NCBI RefSeq assembly: GCF_002563795.1
Contig: NZ_PDJL01000004.1
Span: 124,001 to 188,000, forward strand
From: Vibrio sp. ES.051
GTDB taxonomy: Bacteria; Pseudomonadota; Gammaproteobacteria; Enterobacterales; Vibrionaceae
Reading direction: 5' to 3'
Length of the DNA: 64,000 nt
Below are positions 40,265-55,900 of the stretch, one piece after another (position 1 is the first letter of the stretch; each line of letters starts with the position of its first letter). A program made the position numbers and the translations under genes. A model generated the notes under the pieces. The model ran no database searches, was not told where the DNA came from, and saw nothing but the letters and a program-made list of their open reading frames with translations.

Positions 40265-40495
40265 ATGACAATAAATGAATTAAGACATCTATTTCGTGAA
40301 AACCAGCTTGTAGAAGCGATTATAGAGCCTGCGATTCAAGAGGGTGGTTGGGTCGTAGAGTTTCGGCATGCGCGAGGCGGTTTCGTGTTTTTAACGGACA
40401 GTCATGGTGAAGAATGTTTTTATGAAGATTTGGATACCGCGTCAAAATCGGCAATGGCAGTAGGCTTTCAGCAAGTTCGCATTGAAGATAGATAA
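40265..40495 (+). CDS. conserved small protein of unknown function
   Basis: Product of 76 residues, MTINELRHLFRENQLVEAII... ending ...AVGFQQVRIEDR, acidic and without membrane segments or signal peptide. Well-formed ribosome site AGGGA before the ATG at 40265; a longer frame starts at 40220. I recognise no domain. Soluble alpha/beta composition (GGWVVEFRHARGGFVFLTD) suggests a small folded domain. It lies alone between the outer-membrane gene and cysJ. Confidence 0.65.
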   Translation: MTINELRHLFRENQLVEAIIEPAIQEGGWVVEFRHARGGFVFLTDSHGEECFYEDLDTASKSAMAVGFQQVRIEDR

Positions 40496-40611
40496 GCAAA
40501 AGTAAGTCGCTCTTACTTCCAAAAAGTTATAAAGCATTCACTTCTATTCTTTCTTGTTATTAAGGAGAGTCGGTACTCTATTGTCACGCAATGAATAGGG
40601 ATGTCGTGATA

Positions 40612-42483
40612 ATGTCTTTTCAAAAGAATGAGTATTCTCACAAGAATGTGTCTGAAGATAATAATGGGCGAGGAGGAACCCCTCCAATCGCAAGCCCTCT
40701 GAATGACCAACAAATTAGCTCACTCCAACAAACTGTTTCTGAGTTGTCTGCACAGCAACTCGCTTGGGTCAGTGGGTATTTTTGGGGATTAGCTCAAAAC
40801 CAACCAAACACAGCGGTAACACCCATTGCGCAAGCAACGGCAGCCGCGTCAGTAAAACCAGCAGGTAAGCTAAGTATTATTTTTGCTTCCCAAACGGGCA
40901 ATGCTAAAGGCGTTGCTGAAGCTCTGGAACAGCAAGCAAAAGCAGAAGGAATTGCTGTCGAACTTTTTGATGCAAGTGATTACAAAGGTAAAAACTTAAC
41001 CAAAGAAACGCATGTCATTATTGTGGCATCGACGAACGGCGAAGGCGAGGCACCAGATAACGCCATAGAGCTACATGAGTTTTTGCAGTCTAAGAAAGCT
41101 CCTAAGCTGTCAAACCTTCAATATGGCGTTATTGCTTTGGGCGACTCGAGCTACGAATTCTTCTGTCAAACCGGTAAAGACTTCGACGCTTACTTATCAA
41201 AGTTAGGCGCGACCCCATTTATCGAGCGTCTTGATTGTGATGTGGATTATGAAGCATCGGCAACTGAATGGCGTAAGAATGCGTTAGGTAAGGTAAAAGA
41301 TACGCTTTCTTCTGGCACTGAAGCGGATGTGGTTCAACTCCCAGTGGGTCAGGCGGCGACTGCGCACTCTCCTTACAATAAACAAAAACCGTACACCGCG
41401 ACGTTACTAGCCAGTCAAAAAATTACGGGTCGTGACTCTGGAAAAGATGTTCGTCATATAGAAGTCGACTTAGAAGGATCGGGGTTAACATATCAGCCCG
41501 GTGATGCGCTGGGAGTGTGGTTTGAAAATAGCTCAGAACTCGCAAATGCCATTCTTGGTAAGGTCGGTTTGTCTGGGGTTGAGACCGTTGACGTCGATGG
41601 CGAAAGCTTGTCAATCCATAGTGCTCTCGTGAGTAAATATGAAATCACAACATCTAACCCACAGCTCATTACAAAGTTTGCCGAGTTATCCGGTAGCAAG
41701 AAGCTACAAAAGCTGGTTGAAGATAAAGATAAACTTCGCGAGTACTCTGCCAATACCCAAATTGTTGATGTATTGGCAGAGAAGAAAACCAAGTTAACTG
41801 CGGATGAGTTGATTGGTTTGCTTCGTCGTCTTACTCCTCGTCTTTACTCCATTGCATCAAGCCAAGAAGAGGTCGATGAAGAAGTACACCTAACGGTTGC
41901 TTTGGTTGAATATGAACAACACGACGAAAAACGATATGGTGGTGCGTCGGGCTTCTTAGCACAGCGTCTCGAAGAGGGAGATGAAGTTAAGGTATTTGTT
42001 GAGCATAACAACAACTTCAAACTGCCGGAAGATGATAGCACCCCAATTATCATGGTGGGGCCGGGCACTGGGATCGCACCATTCCGTAGCTTTATTCAAG
42101 AGCGTGAAAACCGCGATGCTGAAGGCAAAAACTGGTTGTTCTTTGGTGATCGTACTTTCACTCAAGACTTCTTATACCAAGTTGAATGGCAAAAGTACCT
42201 CAAGTCAGGAGTACTAAGCCGATTGGATGTTGCATTTAGTCGTGACCAAGTAGAAAAAGTTTACGTACAGCACCGCATCTTAGAAAACGCAGCTCAAGTG
42301 TGGCAGTGGATCCAAGAAGGCGCTTATATCTATGTCTGCGGTGATGCCACTCATATGGCAAAAGATGTGCACGACACACTGGTTATCGTTGCTGAACAAG
42401 AAGGCAAGATGCCGCGTGACGATGCAGAACAATTTATTAATGACCTACGTAAAGCGAAACGTTATCAGAGGGATGTGTACTAA
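40612..42483 (+). CDS. cysJ: sulfite reductase flavoprotein alpha subunit
   Basis: Carries electrons from NADPH through FAD and FMN to the CysI haemoprotein. From ATG 40612 it has 623 residues: a flavodoxin domain (about 85-230) with [13 protein letters not shown] and [12 protein letters not shown], then a ferredoxin-reductase domain with FAD motif RLYSIASS and NADPH motifs [13 protein letters not shown] and [13 protein letters not shown], and C-terminal KRYQRDVY. An in-frame ATG at 40591 would add seven residues. Its TAA overlaps the cysI ATG. Confidence 0.96.
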   Translation: MSFQKNEYSHKNVSEDNNGRGGTPPIASPLNDQQISSLQQTVSELSAQQLAWVSGYFWGLAQNQPNTAVTPIAQATAAASVKPAGKLSIIFASQTGNAKGVAEALEQQAKAEGIAVELFDASDYKGKNLTKETHVIIVASTNGEGEAPDNAIELHEFLQSKKAPKLSNLQYGVIALGDSSYEFFCQTGKDFDAYLSKLGATPFIERLDCDVDYEASATEWRKNALGKVKDTLSSGTEADVVQLPVGQAATAHSPYNKQKPYTATLLASQKITGRDSGKDVRHIEVDLEGSGLTYQPGDALGVWFENSSELANAILGKVGLSGVETVDVDGESLSIHSALVSKYEITTSNPQLITKFAELSGSKKLQKLVEDKDKLREYSANTQIVDVLAEKKTKLTADELIGLLRRLTPRLYSIASSQEEVDEEVHLTVALVEYEQHDEKRYGGASGFLAQRLEEGDEVKVFVEHNNNFKLPEDDSTPIIMVGPGTGIAPFRSFIQERENRDAEGKNWLFFGDRTFTQDFLYQVEWQKYLKSGVLSRLDVAFSRDQVEKVYVQHRILENAAQVWQWIQEGAYIYVCGDATHMAKDVHDTLVIVAEQEGKMPRDDAEQFINDLRKAKRYQRDVY

Positions 42484-44219
42484 TGACTTTTTCTACTGAA
42501 CATAACAAGCAGATTGTATTAGGCGAAGAGCTAGGGCCGCTATCTGATAACGAGCGCCTGAAGCGAGAAAGTAATTTACTACGTGGCACCATTGAGCAAG
42601 ATTTACAGGACTGTATTACTGGTGGCTTTACTGCTGACAACTTCCAGTTAATTCGTTTCCACGGTATGTATCAGCAAGACGATCGTGATATCCGTAATGA
42701 ACGCACAAAGCAAAAGCTAGAGCCATTGCATAACGTGATGCTTCGTGCTCGCATGCCTGGAGGCATCATCACGCCAACGCAATGGTTAGCGATCGACAAG
42801 TTCGCAACGGAGCACTCTTTATATGGAAGTATTCGTCTGACAACTCGCCAAACGTTCCAGTTTCATGGGGTATTGAAACCGAATATTAAGTTGATGCATC
42901 AAACGCTCAACAGTATTGGCATTGATTCGATTGCTACCGCGGGTGATGTAAACCGAAACGTGTTGTGTACCACTAACCCGGTCGAATCAGAACTTCATCA
43001 AGAAGCTTACGAGTGGGCGAAGAAGATCAGTGAACACCTGCTTCCAAAAACACGTGCTTACGCTGAGATTTGGCTGGACGGTGAGAAAGTAGAAAGCACT
43101 GAAGAAGATGAACCTATTCTGGGTAAAAACTATTTACCGCGTAAGTTTAAAACCACAGTGGTGATCCCACCGCAAAATGACGTAGACGTGCATGCCAATG
43201 ATCTTAACTTCGTAGCAATTGCGGATAACGGCAAGTTGGTAGGCTTTAACGTCCTTGTTGGTGGCGGCCTAGCGATGACACATGGTGATACCTCCACTTA
43301 TCCGCGCCGAGCTGATGACTTAGGTTTCATCCCATTAGAGAAAACGCTTGATGTTGCAGCGGCGGTGGTTACCACTCAGCGTGATTGGGGCAATCGCTCA
43401 AACCGTAAGAATGCTAAAACCAAATACACACTTGATCGTGTAGGTACGGATGTCTTTAAAGCCGAAGTCGAAAAGCGAGCAGGCATTCAGTTTGCAGCAA
43501 GCCGCCCGTACGAGTTTACGGAACGTGGTGACCGTATTGGTTGGGTAGAAGGAATTGATGGTAAACATCACTTAGCACTTTTCATCGAAAATGGTCGCCT
43601 GCTGGACTTCCCAGGTAAACCACTTAAAACGGGGGTTGCTGAAATTGCCAAAATCCATAAAGGCGATTTCCGTATGACTGCCAACCAAAACTTAATTGTG
43701 GCGGGTGTACCTAAAAGCGAAAAAGCGAAGATCGAAAAGATCGCTCGTGAACATGGCTTGATGGATGACAACATCAGTGAGCAGCGCAAAAACTCAATGG
43801 CGTGTGTTGCCTTTCCAACTTGTCCGCTAGCGATGGCAGAGGCAGAGCGTTTCCTTCCTCAGTTTGTTACTGATGTGGAGGGGATTTTGGAAAAGCACAA
43901 CCTACCAGAAAATGACAACATCATTTTGCGTGTAACTGGGTGTCCAAACGGTTGTGGTCGCGCCATGTTGGCTGAAATTGGTTTAGTTGGTAAAGCGCCA
44001 GGTCGTTACAACCTACATTTAGGTGGTAACCGTGCCGGTACTCGAGTACCAAAAATGTATAAAGAGAACATCACGGATAAGCAAATCTTAGAAGAGATTG
44101 ATCTGCTGGTGGCTCGATGGTCGAAAGAGCGTGAAGAAGGCGAAGCCTTCGGCGATTTCACAATTCGTGCTGGTATTATCCAAGAAGTGCTCGTATCAAA
44201 GAGGGACTTTCATGCTTGA
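42483..44219 (+). CDS. cysI: sulfite reductase haemoprotein beta subunit
   Basis: Reduces sulfite to sulfide with siroheme and a [4Fe-4S] cluster. It has 578 residues, and the four cluster ligands are visible at C441, C447 ([10 protein letters not shown]) and C487, C491 (CPNGCGRA). The ATG overlaps the cysJ stop by one base (TAATG), so the two are translationally coupled in fixed ratio. Confidence 0.97.
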   Translation: MTFSTEHNKQIVLGEELGPLSDNERLKRESNLLRGTIEQDLQDCITGGFTADNFQLIRFHGMYQQDDRDIRNERTKQKLEPLHNVMLRARMPGGIITPTQWLAIDKFATEHSLYGSIRLTTRQTFQFHGVLKPNIKLMHQTLNSIGIDSIATAGDVNRNVLCTTNPVESELHQEAYEWAKKISEHLLPKTRAYAEIWLDGEKVESTEEDEPILGKNYLPRKFKTTVVIPPQNDVDVHANDLNFVAIADNGKLVGFNVLVGGGLAMTHGDTSTYPRRADDLGFIPLEKTLDVAAAVVTTQRDWGNRSNRKNAKTKYTLDRVGTDVFKAEVEKRAGIQFAASRPYEFTERGDRIGWVEGIDGKHHLALFIENGRLLDFPGKPLKTGVAEIAKIHKGDFRMTANQNLIVAGVPKSEKAKIEKIAREHGLMDDNISEQRKNSMACVAFPTCPLAMAEAERFLPQFVTDVEGILEKHNLPENDNIILRVTGCPNGCGRAMLAEIGLVGKAPGRYNLHLGGNRAGTRVPKMYKENITDKQILEEIDLLVARWSKEREEGEAFGDFTIRAGIIQEVLVSKRDFHA

Positions 44220-44991
44220 TTCTGTAGCATCCAGGCTTGAGCTTACAGAGTTATTGACATTAACAAAGACGGAGCAAATCCTCCGTCTTGCTCAAATTAA
44301 TGTCGAGCTCGAAAAGCTTTCGGCACAAGAGAGAGTAAAGTGGGCTTTAGAGAATCTAGAGAGCGAGTTTGCGGTTTCTTCTAGTTTTGGTATTCAAGCC
44401 GCGGTTATGCTTCATTTAGTTACTCAAGTCAAAGCGGATATCCCCGTCATTCTAACCGATACCGGATACCTGTTTGCTGAAACCTATCAATTCATTGATG
44501 AGCTGACAAATGCTCTCAACCTAAACTTAAAAGTTTATCGAGCGAAAGAAAGTGCGAATTGGCAAGAGGCTCGATATGGAAAGTTATGGGAGCAGGGTGT
44601 AGAGGGAATTGAAAAATACAACAAGCTCAATAAAGTGGAGCCGATGCGTCGAGCACTAAAAGAGCTTAATGTTGGAGTGTGGTTTTCTGGATTACGTCGT
44701 GAGCAAAGTAAATCACGAGCAGGTTTACCGATACTATCAATTCAGAACGGTGTGTTTAAGTTTTTGCCAGTAATTGACTGGACTAATAAAGACGTCCATT
44801 ACTACTTAGAACAACACGGCCTTAAATACCACCCATTGTGGGATGAAGGTTACCTTTCAGTTGGTGATACACATACCACTCGTAAATGGGAGCCGGGAAT
44901 GTCAGAGGAAGAAACTCGATTCTTTGGTTTAAAACGAGAGTGTGGTTTACATGAAGATGATGGTTCAGAACAAGATGGGTCCGGCATATAG
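44212..44991 (+). CDS. cysH: phosphoadenosine phosphosulfate reductase
   Basis: Reduces PAPS to sulfite with thioredoxin. From ATG 44212 the product has 259 residues with the P-loop-like [13 protein letters not shown] near 57, the [11 protein letters not shown] segment and the catalytic C244 in ECGLH. There are no other cysteines of an iron-sulfur APS reductase, so it uses PAPS. It overlaps cysI by 8 bp and closes cysJIH. Confidence 0.96.
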   Translation: MLDSVASRLELTELLTLTKTEQILRLAQINVELEKLSAQERVKWALENLESEFAVSSSFGIQAAVMLHLVTQVKADIPVILTDTGYLFAETYQFIDELTNALNLNLKVYRAKESANWQEARYGKLWEQGVEGIEKYNKLNKVEPMRRALKELNVGVWFSGLRREQSKSRAGLPILSIQNGVFKFLPVIDWTNKDVHYYLEQHGLKYHPLWDEGYLSVGDTHTTRKWEPGMSEEETRFFGLKRECGLHEDDGSEQDGSGI

Positions 44992-45020
44992 CCATAATGA
45001 CCTTTAAATCGAGTTTAGAG

Positions 45021-45061
45021 TAAATAAAGAAAGCTGCAATAAAGCAGATTTCTTTATTTAT
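45021..45061 (+). terminator. terminator after cysH
   Basis: AATAAAGAAA-G-CTGC pairs with GCAG-A-TTTCTTTATT (one mismatch) around AATAAA, ending T-rich. Confidence 0.75.
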
Positions 45062-45623
45062 AGCACTTGAAAAACACGCTTTATAGAATAACTCTGTGGA
45101 TAAGTTGTGCGAGTTCTTGGGGTAAAGTTGAATAAATAAAGCTTTGGTCGAAAACGCATCGCTTAACCATTATTTTTGCAATTTTTGAAAAATAACGCTT
45201 GCCAATGTGAGCGCGATCTCTATAATGCCTCCTCGTCGACAGGGCAAGGGCTCGCAAGGGTTTAAGCAAGGTTGGCAAGGTCAGAAAGAAAAACGAAATA
45301 ATTTTGAAAAAGTGTTTGACACTAAAGATTATATCGCTAGAATGGCCGCCTCTTCCGAAGTGATGTTAATTACAAAGAAGAGTTGCTCTTTAACAATGTA
45401 GACCTATCAATCTGTGTGGGCACTCGTTGATGATAATCAAATTAGAAACTTCTCTTGAATAAAGAGGGGCTTCAAATACGGTTTCAATGAACTGAGTGAC
45501 CAATCGAGATTAACTTGTTTAATCTTGGCACAGTCAATTCATTATCGTTCTGTTGGAACGGTAATAGCTTTAAAATTACGTTTGTAGTTTTGAAGTCAGT
45601 ATTCGTTGAGCCGACAAAATCTT
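45062..45623 (+). promoter_or_regulatory. rrn promoter and leader region
   Basis: P1: TTGCCA (45199-45204), 16-bp spacer, TATAAT (45221-45226), then a GC-rich discriminator. P2: TTGACA (45316-45321), 16-bp spacer, TAGAAT (45338-45343). Upstream AT-rich DNA suits UP-element and Fis binding. A boxA antitermination site TGCTCTTTAACA lies at 45384-45395. No protein gene is supported. Confidence 0.85.
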
Positions 45624-47176
<1,553 letters not shown>

Positions 47177-47485
47177 TACGAAAGATTATTGCGATGAGTG
47201 TTCACACAGATTGATGGTTTAGAAGCGAAAGCTTCGAGCTATAATTGCTCTTTAACAATTTGGAAAGCTGACTGATAACAACAACGTTGTTATCAAATAA
47301 AGTTCTCAATGTTTATCGTAAAGATAAACACCAAAACAACACATTCAAGTGTTCTTGGGAATATCACTATTGCAGTGATTATTCGAAATTGAGTCCGGCA
47401 AAATCGAAATGTCTCTCGCTCATTCAAATAATGAGAGACAACTTTGGTGATTTGAACATCAACTCGAAACTCCTTCGGGTTGTAT
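47177..47485 (+). other. 16S-23S spacer without tRNA
   Basis: 309 bp containing a second boxA (TGCTCTTTAACA, 47246-47257) and no tRNA gene. Flanks pair as RNase III processing stems in the usual way. This matches the tRNA-less spacer class known in Vibrio. Confidence 0.85.
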
Positions 47486-50374
<2,889 letters not shown>

Positions 50375-50487
50375 TACAACACCCAAGGGGTTTTGATGGA
50401 CTCAATACAAGAAAACTTGATTGTGTTAAGAACTGAAACAGCTTTCCAGATTATTAATTACTGCGTTGGCGGTAGTTAAAAAGAATT

Positions 50488-50607
50488 TGCTTGGCGACCA
50501 TAGCGTTTTGGACCCACCTGACTTCCATGCCGAACTCAGAAGTGAAACGAAATAGCGCCGATGGTAGTGTGGGGTTTCCCCATGTGAGAGTAGGACATCG
50601 CCAGGCT
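50488..50607 (+). rRNA. rrf: 5S ribosomal RNA
   Basis: TGCTTGGCGACC to CGCCAGGCTT, 120 nt, with CCATGCCGAACTCAGAAGTG in loop B/C. Confidence 0.97.
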
Positions 50608-50650
50608 TTAAATTATGAACACTTGTTATAAATAACGAGTATTCCACTGC

Positions 50651-50727
50651 GGAGTGGTAGTTCAGTTGGTTAGAATACCGGCCTGTCACGCCGGGGGTCG
50701 CGGGTTCGAGTCCCGTCCACTCCGCCA
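50651..50727 (+). tRNA. tRNA-Asp (GTC)
   Basis: 77 nt with CCA encoded. The acceptor stem GGAGTGG pairs with CCACTCC, the anticodon GTC is at 50685-50687, and the T loop GGTTCGAGTCC is present. It is transcribed from the rRNA promoters and lies before the operon terminator. Confidence 0.98.
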
Positions 50728-50734
50728 TTTATTC

Positions 50735-50766
50735 AAAAGCCTCGCTAGTAATAGCGAGGCTTTTTT
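50735..50766 (+). terminator. rRNA operon terminator
   Basis: 13-bp perfect stem AAAAGCCTCGCTA/TAGCGAGGCTTTT with GTAA loop and T-run. Confidence 0.93.
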
Positions 50767-51122
50767 CATTTTAATATTTATTTAAAGGCTCCAGGCACTG
50801 AGTGCTTGATGTCTGACAGTATATACTCCGAGCTGATCTACCACGTATTAGAAAAAGACTTAATGTTGATCAGTTTAGAGACTTAAATGCCCCTTAGATT
50901 GCCATGATAATCCCCACGAACTTAGTTAGTGGGGATTTTTCTATGTTGGCTAAGAGTTAGTTCTAGCTAATGAAACTATGGAGGATGGTAAAACTACGAG
51001 TCTGTCGTTAATGCCATTCGACTTAAGCTTTCCATGACACATTAAAAACAAGTAGTAGAGATGGCAGCTACCCGCTCACAAGCGGTCCGGCTGGATTGCA
51101 GCGAAAGAACCCTAATCCACCA
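50767..51122. other. region after the rRNA operon
   Basis: No gene seen. It holds a terminator-like stem AATCCCCAC/GTGGGGATT (50909-50937) with a T-run, whose partner gene is not evident. The sequence leads into the IS4-type remnant. Confidence 0.5.
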
Positions 51123-51325
51123 ACACTCCTGCAAAGTGAAGTGACATTGCGAAGTCGTTTTGCAGCAGGAGTTAGTCAAGAACTTAGGGGCTGCTTATAA
51201 TTTAGTTCGCTTAGCAATCATTCATATTGCCGAAGACGCCAATGTCAGTCCAATTCGAGCCGCGATCAACTTGATAGATATTCCGTTACGTTCGTTAGCA
51301 CTTATTCCGACGATTAGTATTACTG
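51123..51325 (+). pseudogene. IS4-family transposase C-terminal remnant, frameshifted
   Basis: In one frame: TLLQSEVTLRSRFAAGVSQELRG. A frameshift near 51185 leads to GAAYNLVRLAIIHIAEDANV and then SPIRAAINLIDI. These resemble the C-terminal segment of IS4-family transposases (LTLRSK...QELWGLLLAYNLVR...VSPLR). No start, no N-terminal part, no inverted repeats found. A continuous frame runs 51160-51531 into the antiporter's 3' end and is not a real gene. Confidence 0.65.
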
Positions 51326-51328
51326 GAG

Positions 51329-51355
51329 ATAAAAAAGCAGCCACGAGCTGCTTCT
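51329..51355 (-). terminator. terminator of the antiporter gene
   Basis: AAGCAGC/GCTGCTT stem, 5-base loop, followed on the minus strand by six T residues. Confidence 0.8.
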
Positions 51356-51407
51356 TAGGTCATATTACTTTTATTTATTTTCTTAAGAGTCTATTTGCTT
51401 TTTCTGT

Positions 51408-52718
51408 TCAGGAACGAAGGCTCCTTGTTGCTTTTCTCTTTTCTCTTTTCTTCTCTTCAGCTTTGGCTTTTTCAATCATTGGTGTGATGGTTGAACCTTG
51501 GATCAAAATAGAGAAAACAACGACGGAGTAAGTCATTACAAGAATGATTTCTTTTACATCAATTAATTTATCTTGAATTACCCAAATGCCTGATGGAATT
51601 GAAAGCGCCATAGCAAGAGCAAGACCACCGCGTAAGCCTCCCCACGTTAAAATTCTCACTGACCAAGGGTTATACTTTCGATAGCGTTTAAAGCCAATAT
51701 AAGAGATAAACACACTGAAATAACGAGCCGCTAGAACAAGAGGAATTGAAATTGCCATCATGATCCAGTCTTCTTCATGAAATTCAAATAACAGCATCGA
51801 CATACCGATTAATAAGAACAGAACACCATTTAGAAATTCATCCACTAATTCCCAGAAGTGGTCAAGGTGATCTTCACTTTCTTTTGAGAAACCAATAAAG
51901 CGCGTCCAGTTACCGATCATTATGCCCGATACCACCATCGCTAATGGGCCAGAAACATGGATGTATTCTGCGAGCGCATAGCCAGCAGTTGGAATGCCAA
52001 TGGTTAATAATAACTCCATGGAGTGGTCATCGGTCGCACTGATCAAGTAGTGAAATAGTAAGCCGAGGAGTAGGCCGTATACGATGCCCCCGATGGCTTC
52101 TTGGATAAATAATAATGTGACACTTCCGACGGTTGGTGCTTCCGTGCCAAATGCGATTGTGAACAAGGTTACAAAAATGACCAAACCAAACCCGTCGTTG
52201 AAGAGAGATTCGCCTTCTATTTGGGTTGAGATACGTTTTGGAGCATCAAGCTTTTTAACAATGGCCAAAACCGCAATTGGATCGGTTGGTGAAATTAGTG
52301 CACCGAACAACAAGCAGTAAACTAAATCAAACTGAATCCCAAGCAAGTGACAAGCGCCATAAAGGACAAAACCAATGAAGAAGGTCGAAAATAGCGTGGC
52401 ACCAAGAGCTAAAGTCGTTATCTCCCACTTTTGATCTTTAAGGTTAGGGAGCTTGATGCCCAGTCCGCCTGCAAACAGTAAGAAACCAAGAATGCCATTA
52501 AGTAAGAAGTCTTCAAAGTTGATTTTCGTGACTGTTTCTGTTGCCACTTCGGTGAGGTGGAACCAATTATTTTGACCTGCCGTCAAGATGAGAAGCGAAA
52601 GTACCATGGAGCCTGCGGTAATCGCGATGGTGGTTTGCATTTTTCCTATCTTGCTGTTTATAAAGGCAATTAACATCGCAGCGGCAGATAGAAAACATAA
52701 GGTATGGTAGACCGACAT
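51408..52718 (-). CDS. CPA1-family Na+/H+ antiporter (NhaP type)
   Basis: Integral inner-membrane protein of 436 residues from MSVYHTLCFLSAAAMLIAF with about 12 hydrophobic segments. The CPA1 ion-site motif is visible as GESLFNDGFGLVIF (N-D pair), with ALISPTDPIAVLAI before it and GGLRGGLALAMALSIP in the C-terminal half. It exchanges sodium (possibly potassium or lithium) for protons, fitting a marine bacterium. An in-frame ATG at 52739 adds seven residues and cannot be excluded. The C-terminus is strongly charged (EEKKREKRKATR). Confidence 0.88.
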   Translation of the reverse strand: MSVYHTLCFLSAAAMLIAFINSKIGKMQTTIAITAGSMVLSLLILTAGQNNWFHLTEVATETVTKINFEDFLLNGILGFLLFAGGLGIKLPNLKDQKWEITTLALGATLFSTFFIGFVLYGACHLLGIQFDLVYCLLFGALISPTDPIAVLAIVKKLDAPKRISTQIEGESLFNDGFGLVIFVTLFTIAFGTEAPTVGSVTLLFIQEAIGGIVYGLLLGLLFHYLISATDDHSMELLLTIGIPTAGYALAEYIHVSGPLAMVVSGIMIGNWTRFIGFSKESEDHLDHFWELVDEFLNGVLFLLIGMSMLLFEFHEEDWIMMAISIPLVLAARYFSVFISYIGFKRYRKYNPWSVRILTWGGLRGGLALAMALSIPSGIWVIQDKLIDVKEIILVMTYSVVVFSILIQGSTITPMIEKAKAEEKKREKRKATRSLRS

Positions 52719-52842
52719 AGAGCTCTCTATTTGTAACATTTTGTGAATGGGATTTTCGGTTGATGCTGGTTAAATAGCAAACATTTTTTCGCGATTATTT
52801 TGCAACTTAAGAAGGAGATAAAATAATCATTAATTCCCATTT

Positions 52843-52858
52843 AGACGTCTAGACTCCT
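52843..52858 (+). promoter_or_regulatory. MetJ operator (two met boxes) upstream of metH
   Basis: AGACGTCT (52843-52850, exact met box) is directly followed by AGACTCCT (52851-52858, two mismatches). Two adjacent 8-bp boxes are the minimum MetJ operator. It lies 50 bp before the metH start. Confidence 0.75.
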
Positions 52859-52908
52859 GAAGTTTGTGTGATAGGATGGAATTATAACTTAAGGAATGAG
52901 GCTGTACT

Positions 52909-55900
52909 GTGGGATGTAATGTAAGACAACAGATTGAAGCTCAATTGAAACAACGTATTCTTCTGATTGATGGTGGTATGGGAACCATGATTCAGGGATA
53001 CAAACTTGAAGAGCAAGACTATCGGGGAGAACGCTTTGCTGACTGGCATTGCGATTTAAAAGGTAACAACGATTTGTTGGTACTTAGTCAGCCTCAACTG
53101 ATCAAGGAAATACACGCGGCTTATCTTGAAGCAGGCGCCGATATTCTCGAAACCAACACATTCAACGCCACGACGATTGCGATGGCCGATTATGAAATGG
53201 AAAGCTTCAGTGAAGAAATTAACCTCGCTGCCGCTAAACTCGCCCGTGAAGTTGCAGATGAATGGACGTTAAAGACCCCTGATAAGCCGCGTTATGTTGC
53301 CGGAGTGCTTGGACCGACTAATCGTACTTGTTCAATCTCACCTGATGTTAACGACCCCAGTTACCGAAATGTCTCTTTTGACCAATTAGTTGAAGCGTAT
53401 TCGGAATCCACGCGTGCGCTGATAACAGGTGGGGCGGACCTGATCCTGATCGAAACGATCTTTGACACATTGAATGCTAAGGCGTGTGCTTTTGCGGTCG
53501 ATACGGTATTCGAAGAACTTGGTATCACTCTGCCTGTCATGATTTCAGGTACGATTACCGATGCGTCGGGTCGCACGCTATCAGGACAAACGACCGAAGC
53601 TTTTTATAACTCTCTACGTCATGTAAGGCCGCTATCTTTTGGTCTTAACTGTGCTCTTGGTCCCGATGAGCTTCGCCCTTATATTGAGGAGCTCTCTCGT
53701 ATTTCTGAGTCATTCATTTCCGCGCATCCTAATGCTGGGCTACCTAATGCGTTCGGTGAGTACGATCTTTCCCCAGAAGAGATGGCAACTCATGTTAAAG
53801 AGTGGGCACAAAGTGGCTTTTTGAATTTAATCGGTGGTTGTTGTGGGACGACCCCAGAACATATTCGTCAAATGACAGAAGCGGTTGAAGGCGTAGTGCC
53901 TCGTCATTTTCCTGATTTACCAGTTGCTTGTCGCTTGTCTGGGCTTGAACCACTGACGATAAAAAAAGAGTCGTTATTTATAAATGTAGGTGAGCGTACT
54001 AACGTAACTGGCTCTGCTCGTTTCAAACGCCTGATTCGAGAAGAACGCTATGATGAGGCTCTAGATGTTGCACGTCAGCAAGTTGAAAATGGTGCGCAAA
54101 TCATCGACATTAACATGGATGAAGGCATGTTGGACGCTCAGGCCTGTATGGTTCGGTTCTTGAACCTTTGTGCGTCTGAGCCAGAAATTTCGAAAGTGCC
54201 AATCATGGTCGATTCTTCTAAGTGGGAAGTGATCGAAGCTGGCTTAAAGTGTATCCAAGGTAAAGGGATTGTAAACTCGATCTCGCTAAAAGAAGGCAAA
54301 GAAAAGTTTGTCGAGCAAGCGAAGTTGATTCGTCGTTACGGTGCGGCGGTCATCGTCATGGCCTTTGATGAAGTCGGTCAGGCGGATACCCGTGAGCGTA
54401 AAGTCGAAATTTGTACTAACGCTTACCGAGTTTTGGTCGATGAGGTTGGTTTCCCACCTGAAGATATCATTTTTGATCCAAATATCTTTGCTGTTGCGAC
54501 GGGGATTGATGAACACAACAACTACGCGGTTGATTTTATCGAAGCTATCGGGGAGATCAAACGTGACCTACCACATGCGATGATTTCAGGTGGTGTCTCT
54601 AATGTTTCTTTCTCTTTTCGTGGCAATAATTACGTGCGTGAAGCGATTCACGCCGTGTTCCTTTACCACTGTTTTAAAAACGGTATGGACATGGGCATCG
54701 TAAATGCTGGCCAGTTAGAAATTTACGATAACGTCCCTGAAACATTGCGTGAAGCGGTAGAAGATGTGGTTTTGAACCGTCGTGATGACTCAACAGAAAG
54801 GCTATTAGATATTGCTACCGTGTACGCAGGCAAGGGGGTTGGCAAGGAAGAAGATGCCTCAGTATTAGAGTGGCGAACATGGCCTGTTGAAAAGCGTTTG
54901 GAGCATGCCTTAGTAAAAGGGATTACCGAGTTTATTATCGAGGACACGGAAGAAGCTCGCGTGAATGCCACTAAACCTTTGAAGGTGATTGAAGGCCCGT
55001 TAATGGATGGTATGAACGTGGTCGGGGACTTATTTGGGGAAGGTAAGATGTTTCTGCCTCAGGTAGTGAAGTCAGCCCGAGTGATGAAACAGGCGGTTGG
55101 GCATTTAGAGCCCTACATTGATGCTGAAAAACAGGTTGGCCAAACTAATGGTAAGATCCTACTCGCCACAGTCAAAGGGGATGTGCACGATATTGGAAAA
55201 AATATCGTTGGCGTAGTGCTTCAATGTAATAACTATGAAATTATCGATCTTGGCGTTATGGTGCCATGCGACAAAATCTTAAAAGTGGCACAAGAAGAGA
55301 ATGTCGACATCATCGGTCTATCAGGCTTGATCACCCCCTCCTTAGATGAAATGGTCCATGTCGCGAAAGAAATGCAACGTCTTGATTTTAAACTACCACT
55401 GTTGATTGGCGGAGCAACCACATCAAAAGCGCACACGGCGGTTAAGATTGAGCAAAACTACCAACATCCTGTGGTGTACGTAAATAATGCCTCTCGAGCT
55501 GTGGGGGTATGTTCATCTTTATTATCAGACGAACGTCGACCGGTGTTTGTTGAAAAGTTAGATGCTGATTATGAACGTGTGCGAGATCAGCATAAGCGTA
55601 AGAAGCCGAGAACTAAACCCGTGACGCTTGAAGAGGCGCGGGCAAATAAAGTGGCTATCAATTGGGAAGTTTACACACCGCCTGCGCCGGTTAAACCGGG
55701 AATTCATATCTTTGATGACGTTGATATCGCGGCGTTACGTCCATACATCGATTGGACCCCTTTCTTTATGACTTGGTCATTAGTTGGCAAGTACCCAACC
55801 ATTTTCAAGCATGAAGAAGTCGGTGAAGAGGCACAGCGTCTGTTCGATGATGCCAATGAGTTGCTTGACCGTGTTGAGCGGGAAGGTTTACTTAAAGCTC

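Noticed and set aside
47177..47485. tRNA in the 16S-23S spacer
   Set aside because: No cloverleaf or T-loop GGTTCGA sequence is present.
50426..50728. 100-codon minus-strand frame reading MAEWTGLEPATPGVTGRYSN
   Set aside because: It is the reverse of tRNA-Asp and 5S rRNA. This sequence is a well-known false protein in databases.
51160..51531. 123-codon plus-strand frame
   Set aside because: Its first half is the IS4-type remnant after a frameshift, and its second half is antisense to the antiporter's 3' end and terminator.
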